Of a stretch of DNA of 64,000 nt, positions 13,551 to 25,194 are shown piece by piece (position 1 is the first letter of the stretch; every line of letters begins with the position of its first letter). The stretch is from Polyodon spathula. Lineage: Eukaryota; Chordata; Actinopteri; Acipenseriformes; Polyodontidae. The stretch covers positions 186,001 to 250,000 of the forward strand of contig NC_054549.1 of the NCBI RefSeq assembly GCF_017654505.1, in the 5' to 3' direction. The notes under the pieces were generated by a model that saw only the letters and a program-made list of their open reading frames with translations, was not told the DNA's origin and ran no database searches. The position numbers and the translations under genes were made by a program.

Positions 13551-13690
13551 ATGCTCGGATTCATTGTGAAAAGTGTTGAATTTAAATCAAGGGAAGTAAT
13601 GTTAAAACTGTACAATGCACTAGTATCTTGAATATTGTGTTCAGTTCTGGTCACCTCGCTACAAAAATTATATTGCTGTTCTAGAGATTT
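13551..13690 (+). mobile_element. CR1 3' fragment (copy E1)
   Basis: GATGCTCGGATTCATTGTGA through GTTCTGGTCACCTCGCTACA corresponds to the late ORF2 region. It abuts the 5' end of copy A in opposite orientation. It carries the short form TAGTATCTTGAATATTGTG, also seen in copy F. Confidence 0.85.
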
Positions 13691-13699
13691 AGAGACTTA

Positions 13700-14345
13700 G
13701 AGTTTAGGTTACCTCAGAAATGTCTTCATCTAGACAATGTGGGAAGCTATAAAAAAAAGTCCCACAAGATGTTTGAGTATATTGGGTAAAGTGTTGAATT
13801 TAAATCAAGGGAAATAATGTTAAAACTCTACAATGCATTAGTAAGACCTCATCTAGGAATATTGTGTTCAGTTCTGGTCACCTCGCTATAAAAAAGATAT
13901 TGCTGCTCTAGAAAGAGTGCAAAGAAGAGCGACTAGAAATATTCCAGGTTTAAAAGGCATGTCATATGCAGACAGGCTAAAAGAATTTAATTTATTCAGT
14001 CTTGAACAAAGAAGACTACGTGGCGACCTAATTCAAGCATTCAAAATTCTAAAAGGTATTGACAGTGTCGACCCAAGGGACTTTTTCAACCTGAAAAAAG
14101 AAACAAGGTCCAAGGGTTACAAATGGAGATTAGACAAGGGGCATTCAGAACAGAAAATAGGAGGCACGTTTTTACAGAGAAAATCGTGGGCGTCTGGAAC
14201 CAACTCCCCAGTAATGTTGTTGAAGCTGACACCCTGGGATCCTTCAAGAAGCTGCTTGATGAGATTCTGGGTTCAATAAGCTACTAACAACCAAACGAGC
14301 AAGATGGGTCGAATTACCTCCTCTTGTTTGTAAACTTTATTTTCT
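13700..14345 (+). mobile_element. CR1 3'-end copy, 5' truncated (copy E2)
   Basis: Covers the C-terminal part of ORF2 ([30 protein letters not shown]) and the 3' tail CCAAACGAGCAAGATGGG. The frame is broken near 14140-14180. 5' truncation is normal for LINE insertions. Confidence 0.9.
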
Positions 14346-14349
14346 TCTT

Positions 14350-16590
14350 ATATACTTATGATTAGGCCTGGAGGGAGACTCCATTACTCTGAGGAGTCTA
14401 TCATATCCTGCAGCATTACAAACTTAAATCTCAGTGAATTCTTTAGCATCTTTAGATAACTCCAGCGCAGTCATTCTTTTTTATTGTGTCTCTTCTTTTT
14501 GTTTTCACTGTTACCTGTTTTAAGTTTAGCTGTTTTTCAAGGTCTGTTCAGTGTTTTTTGTTTTGTGTGCTCAGTCTACATTTTTTTCCTTATCCTCCTG
14601 ATTGTTTCCAAACAACTGTTTACCATTCAACTCAGCACTACTGGACAGACTCATCATTTTCAACGTACTGTACTCAATTTTTACAGCCTTCTACAATCAC
14701 CATCATTACTGGACACTTTGCTGGACTTCCTTATCTGCTGGTGAGATCATTCCTTTTCTGTCTGGATTTTTTCTAATTTCATTTGTTACTTTGTTTCCAG
14801 TGTTTTTTGGTTTTGTTCTTTTGTTGCTTTGTTTGGTTTTCAATTACATTGCCACTCTGCTGGACTTGTTAGGCCTAACATTCATGCACCATCCATTGCC
14901 ATCCAGACTGGTATTATTATTGTACCATCAGAGATCTTTTCATTCACCTTTCTCTATCTGTGTATTGATTCTGTGTTTGCGTAAGGGGTGGGGGTATTTG
15001 AGGCCCACCAGGCACTACACACATTTCTCCTTTGTGTTACTTTTTTGGCCGCCTGTTTTCCATTTACCGACTTATCTGTACCAGCTTTAGTCTTACTGGT
15101 TCCCTGCAATTATTTGTTTTCCTTTCTTATCATTATCATTGTTTCCAATCTTTCTTATTTTTGTTATTTCTTTATTGGTTCTATCCCATCTGTATTTTGG
15201 TTTTTGTTCATATTTCATTGTTGAAATTATTGTTCACAGCAATAAACTGGTTGTTCTTGAAGTTGACACCTGTGACGTCCCCGCTTTGCTGTCTGTCACT
15301 CTTGCTGACTTGTTTAATTATAGGAATAAGGCCAGTAGTATCTCCTTATGGAGGACAGTGAAACTGCTTCTCAGTTGTGCAGCGTGACCGTTACAAGAGG
15401 CCCTCTGTTCACTTTTTTGGCCCTGTGTAGGCCATACATTGTAGGGTTAGGTTGGCCTGACATCGGCATGCTCAGGTCTGATGTCGGTCTCTTACATGTC
15501 GCCCTGACTTCTAGTACAGGGCTTTCTTTTCACCCCCTTCATTTATTACCTACTATATTAGTATTTTCGTTAGTCCTTGGTCTTAATTGTCTGAAGCCGA
15601 TCCAAGCCAATGTACAATCATTAAAAGTATCATAACATGAATCATAATACAATCTTTATAAAGTTAGAGCCTGCAAAAAGTACTGATATATATTTTTACA
15701 GGGAACACAAATAGCAGTGAATGCATCAAGAGAATAACAATATTAATATACAAAAAGTGAGCCTGCAACAGGGGAATACACACCAATAACACTATTTCTT
15801 ATAGTAGTTATTGCCTCAGGTGGGCATCTGTCACGGAGGCACATTACAATACCTATGCTGTGTGTTTGATTAACATTTTCAATAATTACAAAAAGAAATG
15901 AAGCTGTATTATAAACATGTTCTTATTTTCAAAACATTTACATGTTGCATTTCGTTATTTTTTCTCTTTGTGAAACTCTATGTCTTTATAGTTCTCACTA
16001 TCCTTGTTACTTTTTTCTCAGTTGCTGTGTTTATATGCTGGAAAAGTAATGACAGTAGAGGTAGTGTCATGACTTCTTTTAAGACTGTACAGCTGGATTG
16101 CAATTTTAGAGATTTGTAGTTAATACTCTGCTAATTTAACAATTCCTGCTTTTGTTGTTGTTTTGTGTTTTTGTATTCAGACAAAAATCAAGCATAAAAC
16201 AAAACTATTTAAAACTGTAACCAGCCGAACCACCTTAAATAAGTCATGACTTATTAACCAGCATGTAAACACAGCCAGTGTTATAAATTGAGTCTCATTG
16301 ACATTTAATATACTGTTACCAGTTTTAGCAGTATGAGTCCTTACAGAAACACATTTGCTGTGTCTCAAATATCTTCAGAGTGGGTTTAAAGATATGATAT
16401 CTCGATTAAGAGGAAATAACACACCCTGGCAAACTAGTTGTTTTGCAGAGTGTTGAACAGAATTCGGCCTCTTGTTCTTTACTGAGAAACATAGAAGCAG
16501 GAAATTACATAGCATACCGCAAAGTTTAAGCATGCGCGTGTTGTGAAATTTCCCTGTCTCTGTTTCCCAATAAGGAACAAATTCATTTTT
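14350..16590. other. no supported gene; T-rich repeat-like DNA
   Basis: From 14460 to 15400 the plus strand is T/C-rich and gives several overlapping hydrophobic frames that lack any conserved motif. The segment ends with AGCAATAAACTGGTTGTTC, a poly(A)-signal-like feature near 15241, so it may be the 3' region of an unidentified retroelement. 15400-16590 shows no feature I can support. Confidence 0.45.
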
Positions 16591-16597
16591 TGGGCTA

Positions 16598-17136
16598 TGT
16601 AACAGGGCAAAGCCCTATAAAGTATATTTAATTATTATTATTATGAGTTATCTACATGTATGACGGCGTAGCTGTGCGTTTTTGTTTTGTTGTTATTTTT
16701 ATTTAAATGTGTTGTGGCAGAGGCGAGGTCGGCAGCTTGTCCTTTGCCAGTATTAATTAAAAAACCTTGTGCAAATTGTGGCTGAGGGGTAATGAGAGAA
16801 TTGTTAGTTTTCCCCTCGGCCAGAGTAATTAAACCTGCAGCGCTCTCAGTTCAGGGTGGGAGTACAGAGGAGAAGAACAAGAGAATGAGAGCGAACAGCA
16901 AGTGTAACAGAAACTACAGGATTAGGGAAAGCGATTGCTCAGCCTCACATGAGTTTTGTTGTGTTTGTGATTTTGTTTGAAGTTTTATTGTGCTCTGCGA
17001 GCGGTGTTTTTGTTAAAATATTTTATTTTTTGTTTTAATAAATGGCGCCGCAGTGCCTTTGCACCGCAGTACTTGCCTGTATGTTTTTCTTCCTGCATCT
17101 GGCCTGATGTCACCACTAAGCTACCCTGTCACAGGG
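16598..17136 (+). repeat. dispersed element with TGTAACAGGG / CCCTGTCACA ends
   Basis: Begins TGTAACAGGGCAAAGCCCT and ends CTACCCTGTCACAGGG, so the two ends are complementary over about 10 bases. The interior has a TTTTAATAAATGG segment. No protein is encoded. Related ends occur at 41.2 and 52.87 kb. A non-autonomous DNA element or an LTR are both possible. Confidence 0.5.
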
Positions 17137-17488
17137 TAAAAAAAGCTTAACAGTAGAATTATTGACCTTGCACAACTACTTCGAAGAATAAAAAAAAAAC
17201 AGTAAATGGTAAACAGCAAAACACTGCACTCTCATTTCCAGTCCTTGTTTCCTCCCACTAAGCACAACAAAGGAACCGACCACGACATCACGCCCCCGTA
17301 AACTACCCTAAGCCCCACCCCCTTCCGATAGCTAGTTCAATCACCTCCTCTTCTCCAAATCATGACTGAAACTTCACTCACCGTACTAGGGTAAGGACTC
17401 CTGGTACAGTGACGCTGCCCCCTTCCTAACTGGCCAGCTTCCGACTGCCCCTGGAATGAACTGTCCAACCATTCAGTATGAGACACAC

Positions 17489-18000
17489 AGTAAGACCTCA
17501 TCTTGAATATTGTGTGCAGTTCTGGTCACCTCGCTATAAAAAAGATATTGCTGCTCTAGAAAGAGTGCAAAGAAGAGCGACCAGAATTATTCTGGGCTTA
17601 AAAGGCATGTCATATGCAGACAGGCTAAAAGAATTGAATCTGTTCAGTCTTGAACAAAGAAGACTACGTGGCGACCTAATTCAAGCATTCAAAATTCTAA
17701 AAGGTATTGACAGTGTCGACCCAAGGGACTTTTTCAGCCTGAAAAAAGAAACAAGGACCAGGGGTCACAAATGGAGTTTAGAAAAAGGGGCATTCAGAAC
17801 AGAAAATAGGAGACACTTTTTTACACAGAGAATTGTGAGGGTCTGGAATCAACTCCCCAGTAATGTTGTTGAAGCTGACACCCTGGGATCCTTCAAGAAG
17901 CTGCTTGATGAGATTCTGGGATCAATAAGCTACTAACAACCAAACGAGCAAGATGGGCCGAATGGCCTCCTCTCGTTTGTAAACTTTTTTATGTTCTGAT
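17489..18000 (+). mobile_element. CR1 3'-end copy, 5' truncated (copy D)
   Basis: Open frame 17478-17936 for the last part of ORF2 (RPHLEYCVQFWSPRYK to LDEILGSISY), then the CR1 tail CAAACGAGCAAGATGGGCCG. Uninterrupted over its length, suggesting a young insertion. Confidence 0.95.
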
Positions 18001-19455
18001 GTTCCTGCTGTGCAGTGCTCTCACAGATTGAGAGGGAGATTGTTGATTCAGATTAATTCCCTCTCTGTCACAATAAGTGTGGCTGTTTTTATTATTCATC
18101 AGTTCTTTTAGAACTATAGATCTGAGTAAATTTATGTGTTTTGTAACTATTTGAGTGCCCAAATTCCAAAATTATTTATAAATGTAGCTATTTTTTCATC
18201 TCTCTATTTGAAATACACCCCATTACATTTTGCCAAAACTGTTCCACTTTTTCTAGCAATGTCAAATTTCATAATCTGTATCACTTCATATAATACTGTT
18301 TATATAATGTTGTTATATATTTGCCAACACTTAGTTCACGAAGTGAGCTGGGGGGTAGAGATAGGGCAGAAGAAGCAGAAGGGATCGGTAAGTAGGACAG
18401 AGTGCCGGCTAGAAAGGACTGGACCTAGGATAGAAGAGCAGGCGAGGCCCATTCTAGTAGCAGACCAGCGAAGATGGACATGGAAGCTAGGGTAGAAGAT
18501 GGTCACTGACTGAAGGCGGTGATGCCGACACGAGCCCAGGGCCGAAGGACCTAGCAACCGAAAACATATATGAGGGTTATGACTTGGGGAGCCGCCCCTC
18601 AGAGGAAGACGGTCCCAGAAGACCGGGACACAAAAGGAGATAGAGAGGGAGAGGTACCCCGCGTCTGAGACTTCTGTAGAGGGGCGCTCATTAAACTCCC
18701 AATTGGCCGAGACTTCACGCTGCCTGGGACCTGAGATAAGAACAAGGCATAGAGGTTAGTATGGGACTCGAGCATGAGTAGCCACGTCCCGAACAGAGAC
18801 AGAGTATAGAACAGCCTTGAGTGAGGCAAGATAAGCGCAGGAGCTGTGAAAGAACAGAATGTGGCCAGGGGCCAATCTGATTCACATGGTGGGAACCCCC
18901 CTGATGGTCAAGGGAGGCTGAAGCCTGCTCTGAGGTCGGGGAAGTGATGATCACTTGCCCCCTAAAAGGATGGACCCCCAGCTCCTCACCAAATCTCCCA
19001 CACTGTGAGACAAACAAAAGAGAGCACATGCCAGCACAAAACATAAACAAAAGACTAGAAGGACAAATGGGACAAACAGGAGGATGGTTAGTAAATTTAG
19101 TAGGAAATGACTATGTGTATACCTGCTGCTCAGTGGAGAGGAAAAACCCCCTTGAAGCTAATTAGGGGAAAACCTTTAGTGGCTCCAGCAGACAGGTAGC
19201 CCCCACTTCAGGCATACTAGCAATTTTGGAATGGGCTGCAACTATGTCGGAGGGAGATGAATGAACATAAGAATCCACTGCAGAACAGAACCGTGCCCCA
19301 TGGTCTTGATCAGGCTCTGATTGATGCTGGCCTTTGCAGCGGAGGTGGCTGCACCGATAATGAATGGGGTGAATAAAGCTGAGGAGGGAGGCCTGTCCTG
19401 GAGAGGAGGGTGGAGACATGGGTTGAGAACCAGAGACAAGTGACGATAGATCTGG

Positions 19456-19504
19456 AGGGGGGGGGTGGGGGTGGGGGGGGGGGGTGGGGGGGGGGGTGGG
19501 GGGT

Positions 19505-19539
<35 letters not shown>

Positions 19540-19605
19540 GGGGGGGGGGGGGTGGGGGGGGGGGTGGGGGATGAATAGAGGGGGGGGGGGGGGGGGGGGG
19601 GGGGG
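19456..19605 (+). repeat. poly-G tract, about 150 bp
   Basis: Almost uninterrupted G with scattered single T, broken once by GATGAATAGA near 19570. It lies inside the recombinase remnant, between the CPFSAMSRYLS block and the GAATSAA block. It has strong G-quadruplex potential; long Pro frames on the minus strand are artefacts of it. Confidence 0.97.
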
Positions 19606-20009
19606 CAGGGTTTCCTGCATGAGAGATATCTTGACATTGCTGAAAAAGGGCAGATAGCAGACTTGGTCCTTGAAAGCTGAATGAACTGACCATGCCGGAG
19701 TTGGTCTGTCTTTGAAGTGCGCAGCCGAATAAGCAAATAGGAGTTGGAAATAGAAGAGAGGTCACACAAACGAATACCCACCTAGGGGAAGCAAGAAGCT
19801 GAGGGAGCTGTGAATTCGGAGCTTCTGAGAAAGCCAAAGAAGGCTGTGAGGCACATGGTCTCCATGAGTAGATCCTCGTAGGGGGAGAAGCAGCCTTTCC
19901 GAAGAGTAGAGATGATTCTAGCATTTTTAGAAGGAGCAGCAACTATATCAGGGAAGGATGAATGAATGTAGGAATCCACTACAGAGGAGGACCAGTTACC
20001 CCACATCAG

Positions 20010-20320
20010 GCTGGGGGGGAGGGGAGAGTCGAGGAGGGAGGCCTGCTCTGGAGGAGAGGGTGGAGAGGAGGGAGGTCTGCTCAGAGGTGAGGGTGGAGAG
20101 GAGGGAGCCGTGCAAGGAGGCGAGGAGGGATGCCTGCTCAGAGGAGAGGGTGGAGTTGAGGAGGGAGGCCTACTCACGAGGTTAGGGTGGAGAGGAAGGA
20201 GGCCTGCTTGGAGGCAAGGGTGGAGGAATGGAGGGTGGTCTGCTCGAGGCGAGACGAGTGATGATAGGAGTAAGAGGAATCAATGAACAGATGGTCTGAG
20301 GAGGGGAGTGGGGGGGGGGG
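20010..20320 (+). repeat. GGAGGAGAGGG-type purine minisatellite
   Basis: Degenerate units around GAGGAGGGAGGCCTGCTC recur about eight to ten times. It occupies the same position in the second recombinase domain copy that the poly-G tract occupies in the first. Confidence 0.8.
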
Positions 20321-23300
20321 TGTTCCTGCTGTGGCGATACCTTGAAAAGGAAGATAGGGAACTTGATATTTGACATGTGAGTGGACCGACTGCACTGAAT
20401 TGATCCGTCTTGAGGTATGCAGCCAAGTGATAGAGTAAGTATGGAAGGTGGCTGAGAGGCAGCTGATCTCCATGGGTAAATCATTGTAGGGGGAGAAGCG
20501 GCTTTTCAGAAGAGTGGAAATTAGCAAATGGAGAATATATGTTGATATAGACAGACTGGAAGGTGAGGCAGGGGGAAAGCTCTTAAGAATCCCACAGAGG
20601 GTCAGGTGGAATGCTGATATGGAGAGACTGGAGGGAGTTGGAGAGAATCCCTAGCACGGACCACGAGAGCCAGGTTTTGATTGAAGGCTATGATTATTCG
20701 AATCTGGGCGCAGAGGATTGAAGACACTGAGCAGGCTGTAGAATAGGAGCTCTTGAACAAGGTGGAGGGCTGCAGACACGTAATGCTGAGCAGATTGAAG
20801 GAGGTTACTGAGAGTAGGAGAAGCTGAGGATTCTGGATGGGGGTTGTGAAAACAAATGGGACCAACTGACTGAACTTGGATACCGAATGTAAAGGCAGAA
20901 GAAAAGCTGGAACTGAGGGCTGAGGTGGCAGCTGGACTGAACGAACATGGATCGGTTACTGGGGAAGCACAGTGCCTTTGCACCCCATATTCTAGAAATG
21001 AGGGCAGAGATGAGATGCCTCCTTTCTATGTGTTAGTTAATACAGGATCAATCAGCGGTTTGCTATTATCATGTCTGCTTGAAATGGAAACGGTAAACTC
21101 ACATTCAGAGATTTGGGTTTCGCAACGCCAGTTATTCTCTTAATAGTGGAAATCCTTAACTCATAATCAATACAGATTTTAGTCTCGTACCACGTCTCAA
21201 ACCAAGTATTAATGCTGTAACATTTGGGAGGATGAGCAGAAATATGAATAGGATTGCTGAGGAAGTGTCCCATATTTTGATTAGATGGAGATTAACGTTA
21301 GCCTTGATTGTGGGAATGCTGCCACGATCTGCGTATTAGAGGAAGGCTGGAGCATTGTAGGTTCTGGAGAAGCTGCAGATTTAAACAGTAAACTAGAGCG
21401 ACTTTTGCAGCTGCAGTAGTGAACTGATCTGAAGAGGGAGTGGAGATCTGCTGTAGTGAGGAGCAATTAACAGTAGAGGGCGTGATCTGCTGAACAGAGG
21501 TCTGAGGAAGAAAACAATGGAGTGCTGTTAGTAGTGTGCAGAGGCCCAGCTGTGAGAGCAGAGATCTGCTGAAGCAGAGATCTGCAATAGAAAATGGAGG
21601 ACTACCATTGGTAGAGTGCGGTGGTCTGCTGCAGAGAGTAGGGATCTGTTGAATGCAGTAGATATTGGTCTTTCAGTGTTAAGGCAGATTTAGATGGAGC
21701 CAGAGAAGGGGCTGCTTTTGGGCAGAGATGAAGGTTGCAGAGATCTGAGACCACTGCAGAACCAGAGAGGATGAAGAATATGTTGCTCCGAGGCGTCTGC
21801 AAAACCTATTGATTGGTCGGGAGCAGATTATTGTCTATTGGGGGTAGGAGGACATTGACTGGATCTAAATTGTAGGACATGGTTCCATGACTGACTAGCT
21901 GCTCGCATTGATGAAATGATGACTTTGATGAAGCTGGTCGGATGGAAAGCAGGACGTTACTATGATGGTAGATACTGAGCATCTCAAAAACAGCTGAGTA
22001 AGGTTGCTTCATGACCAGGTCCGTGAAGAGGGGAAGAAATTGGAGAATGTCAGTTGCTACAAAAGGTTGAGGAGGAGGGGGTCTCCTGCAAATCCCTCGG
22101 AATGACAACAAACTGCAGGAATGTACAGAAAAGCTGGAGTGTGTGAGCTTCACAGTGATAGCAAACCAGCTTAGAGACTGCATAAAATTTGTGGTGTTAT
22201 ACTGCCATCTAGCGGTTATGATTAGAATTAACCGTTGGCTTGAGTGAAGCCAGGTAGAATATATTTGGTTATTGTGATTAAAATCCTTGTTGGTGTAGAA
22301 CAACAATTGTGTATTCTTTTAGATTTTAATATCTTCGTTACATGTTTTAGGACAGTTAGTCATATATATGAATAAGTTAACACAGTATTTAGATGTCACA
22401 ATTCGGCGAGTTGAACGAGCCCTCGCAGGTTGTAAAAGCACAGCAGCAGCAAGCCAGAAGATTGCAGTACTGAGGCACGGAGCTTGCAGTGCAGATGAAG
22501 CTGCCTGGTCACCATGGTTACTTACCACTCCCCACAGTCACGCAATGAGGGCGTTGCCGTGGTAGCCACGGACTGAGAGGCACCGATAGAAAGTTGCAAA
22601 ACAGCAGTGTTGTTGGATCTTGTTGTGACCAGTCGAAAGCACAAGCCGCCACATGCCGAAACGGAGCACGAAACTGAATGGACAGGTCCCTAAAACGTTG
22701 AACGTAGCCAATAGAAATCCAGACCAGGATCCCATGAAGGAACGGTAATTTGTGCTGGTTCTGGGAGCGGAGGAGGAGTACTTGATTGCAAGCGAAGAGT
22801 AAAGGAATGTTCAGCTGACAGATCATTATGGTGGATTAAATAGAGGAGCTACGGCAAGGCAAACACTGACGACGGGAATGTCGATGTCTTGCTGAAGGAG
22901 TTTTAGAGGTTTTAGTGTAGGGCCAATTTGTCTAATAAAGAAGTGGACGAGTTGAGAAATGAAGCTGAGGTTTGGACGGTGCTGTTGTTGGGCTGGAGGC
23001 TGGAAAGAGCAGGAAAGACTAACGCTGCAGCTCCTGCAGCCGAATGGAGAAGCTGAATGATGAGAAGCAGCACCGGAGCAGGTAGGAAAATATTTTAAAT
23101 ATCTTGGGAGCGCTGCGCAGAGAACTGACCTCCAGTGAAAGGCAACGAAGTGTAGATTAGCGGTGAAGCATGAAAAGACGGCATCTGAGCGTTTGCTACA
23201 AAAATGAAACACTAGACAGCAAAGGTGCTTTCAGATTTTTTTTTAGCTTTCAGATAAATTTGCTACTGTACATTCCCCTTTCAAATTACAAAACATTACC

Positions 23301-23369
23301 CAGTTTTCTCAGATTCTCGGTTCCTCTCCCATGCGGAAGAACCATATATTTCTGATATATGGAAAAATA

Positions 23370-23585
23370 TGTTGAAAGTCCTTTTCATATATGTTTACTA
23401 TATTACATTAATGGCCATATATATAACATATAAAGTCACCATATATGGGAAATATATTTATAAATGTACAATGTAATTTAAATATACTCAGTTTACATGA
23501 AATATATGACTGATATGACTAGGCCATATATTTAAAATGTATGTTTTCCAATATATGTTCAATATATATTTCTTCAGTATGGGCT
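23370..23585. repeat. AT-rich block with recurrent ATATATG motifs
   Basis: CATATAT, ATATATG and GGAAATATAT-type words recur on both strands about a dozen times with irregular spacing. No coding potential. Significance unknown. Confidence 0.6.
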
Positions 23586-23617
23586 GTTAAATCCATTTGA
23601 TTTTTGTTGCCTCAAGA

Positions 23618-23840
23618 TGTCACAGAAAAGGTGCTTCAGAGAGGTGGCTAGGGTGCTGATGGTAACTGACAGTGACCTTGAGTCAGGCTCCAAGATTTCA
23701 TCTGACTCTGGTAGTGATTTTTACCCCCCAGTGGTGACACTATTGTTACTGAGGAAGAGGATTCTCCATCTGCTGTGGAAGAGCCTGTAGAAGGTCTAGA
23801 AATAGAGATCGAGGAACAACCTGCATGTTCTAGTAGGCCA
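23618..23840 (+). pseudogene. acidic N-terminal fragment, possibly piggyBac-like transposase
   Basis: An ATG opens MSQKRCFREVARVLMVTDSD with further Ser/Asp-rich sequence. After a frame change at the CCCCCC run (near 23724) it continues as an acidic stretch (TEEEDSPSAVEEPVEG). A short acidic head of this type is typical of piggyBac-derived proteins, but no catalytic domain follows. An L2 LINE takes over at about 23.88 kb. Weak assignment. Confidence 0.3.
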
Positions 23841-23877
23841 TGAGGGTCTGTGTCACTATACAATTGGATCCCCAAAA

Positions 23878-25192
23878 TAATTTATGCTAAATTCAGACAA
23901 AATAAAGGTTTTAATCCTGGGGCCTAAAAGAACAGTGGTAAATTTACATTTTCTGACAGTGTTAGCCCAAAAGCATCATTGCGCATCTTGGGTGTGACTT
24001 TTGACCCAGATCTTTCATTTGACGCCCACATAAAACATTTTTTCAGAGTGTCCTTCCACCTTAGAAACATTGCTAAACTAAGAATTTTCCTTTCAATGCA
24101 GGATGCTGAGAAATTAATACATGCATTCATCTCGTCCAGGCTAGATTATTGCAACGCTGTACTATCAGGTAGTCCAAACTATGCTCTATCCAAGCTTCAC
24201 CTAATCCAAAATGCCACAGCTAGGATCCCAACTAAAACTAAAAAATGCACCCATATAACCCCCTGTCCCGACATCTCTCCATTGGCTCCCAGTGCGATAC
24301 GGGATAGATTTCAAAATCTTACTAACCACATAGAAAGCTTTAAATAGCCCCCACATACTTGAGTGAGCTTCTAATCTCATATACTCCAGTCAACCACTCA
24401 GGTCTCAGGACGCCGGCTATCTAAAATCCCCCAAATTGATAAAAAGAACACAAGAGGTAGAGCATTTAGCTATAGGGCCCTTAAACTGTGGAATGATCTA
24501 CCACCCCATGTAAAGGAAGCCCCATCTGTCTCATCTGGCTAAAGACACACTTTTGTTATACTGGCCTATCCTGAATAGTCATAGTCTTAATGCCATCAAT
24601 GCTTTAGGTTGTCATGTGAGGAGGTAAGCTTACTGTTGTTATGCGTACATATAGCTTTGCTTACCCTTACTATTCACTTCTCTATTCCCCTATACCCCCC
24701 CCCACCCCTCAGTTCCATTGTTTGCACTGAGCATCTCCCTTTCATCAGATGCCTGACGCTGGATTTGGGGTGATGGACCTACAATACTTCTGGATCCGGG
24801 ACGGTGGACCGACTGGACTTGAGACCCTAAATCCCTGCCGGTTGACCCAAGCCCATCTTGACCTCCACAGTTTGGACATCAGCACTGGATCCTTCAGAGC
24901 AGTGTGCAGAAGTCCACTGATGTACTTGATGAACTCACCCCCACTGATGTACTTGATGAAGTCAACTCTATTGACTTACTGCCTGGAGGGGAGGCAAATC
25001 GTCAGGCCTTGGACCCCCAGAGATTTATTTTCTCCTTCTGGAGTTTTTGTTTTTCTCTCCTCCATGCCTATGGTTATTCTGATGCACTATGTTTTAATGT
25101 ACTGACCAATGATGTGAAAGCACACTGTGGCAATTCATTGCGAAGGGCACTATATCAAATAAAAATGGATTGATTGAATTGAATAATGCACA
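23878..25192 (+). mobile_element. L2-type LINE, 5' truncated and decayed
   Basis: The frame 23979-24347 has RILGVTFDPDLSFDAHIK, SSRLDYCNAVLSG and LIQNATARI, the late reverse-transcriptase and C-terminal blocks of fish L2 elements. Downstream fragments (LLISYTPVNHS-like, KLWNDLPPHVK-like) follow in other frames. The 3' end CACTATATCAAATAAAAATG with TGATTGAATTGAAT short repeats is the L2 tail. A near-duplicate of ACTGATGTACTTGATGAA occurs at 24916-24958. Confidence 0.85.
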
Positions 25193-25194
25193 GC

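Larger units (their letters stand above)
9293..13553 (-). mobile_element. CR1-type LINE, near full length (copy A)
   Basis: The minus strand runs from a 5' UTR (13148-13553) through ORF1 and ORF2 to a 3' tail rich in AAGAACATAAGAA units. The 3' end carries the family hallmark GAGGCCATTCGGCCCATCTT (minus-strand CR1 tail seen from the plus strand). It is the only copy in the window with ORF1. ORF2 is interrupted by three single-base length changes, all in homopolymer runs, judged against copy B. Confidence 0.95.
18340..23170 (-). mobile_element. decayed tyrosine-recombinase element (DIRS/Ngaro/Crypton type)
   Basis: Minus-strand frames contain recombinase blocks: CLTAFFGFLRSSEFTAPS (19.8-19.9 kb), LLIRLRTSKTDQLRHGQF (19.69-19.73 kb), ICPFSAMSRYLS, then GAATSAAKASINQSLIKTMG (19.31-19.37 kb) and AVDSYVHSSPSDIVAAHS (19.2-19.28 kb). 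These match, in order, the catalytic domain of fish tyrosine recombinases. The expected HxxR before GAAT reads TPFI, so it is inactive. A second, weaker copy lies at 19.9-20.53 kb. A possible N-terminal domain is near 21.9-22.2 kb. The outer limits are uncertain; 18.34-19.16 and 22.3-23.17 kb show no recognisable protein and are included only because their GA-rich composition is similar. Confidence 0.5.

Noticed and set aside
14484..15390. Cluster of overlapping hydrophobic plus-strand frames suggesting membrane proteins
   Set aside because: T-rich composition yields Phe/Leu in every frame; no splice structure or family motif.
19162..19942. Pro-rich proteins of 150-210 residues on the minus strand
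   Set aside because: Translation of the poly-C strand of the G tract, in all three frames alike.
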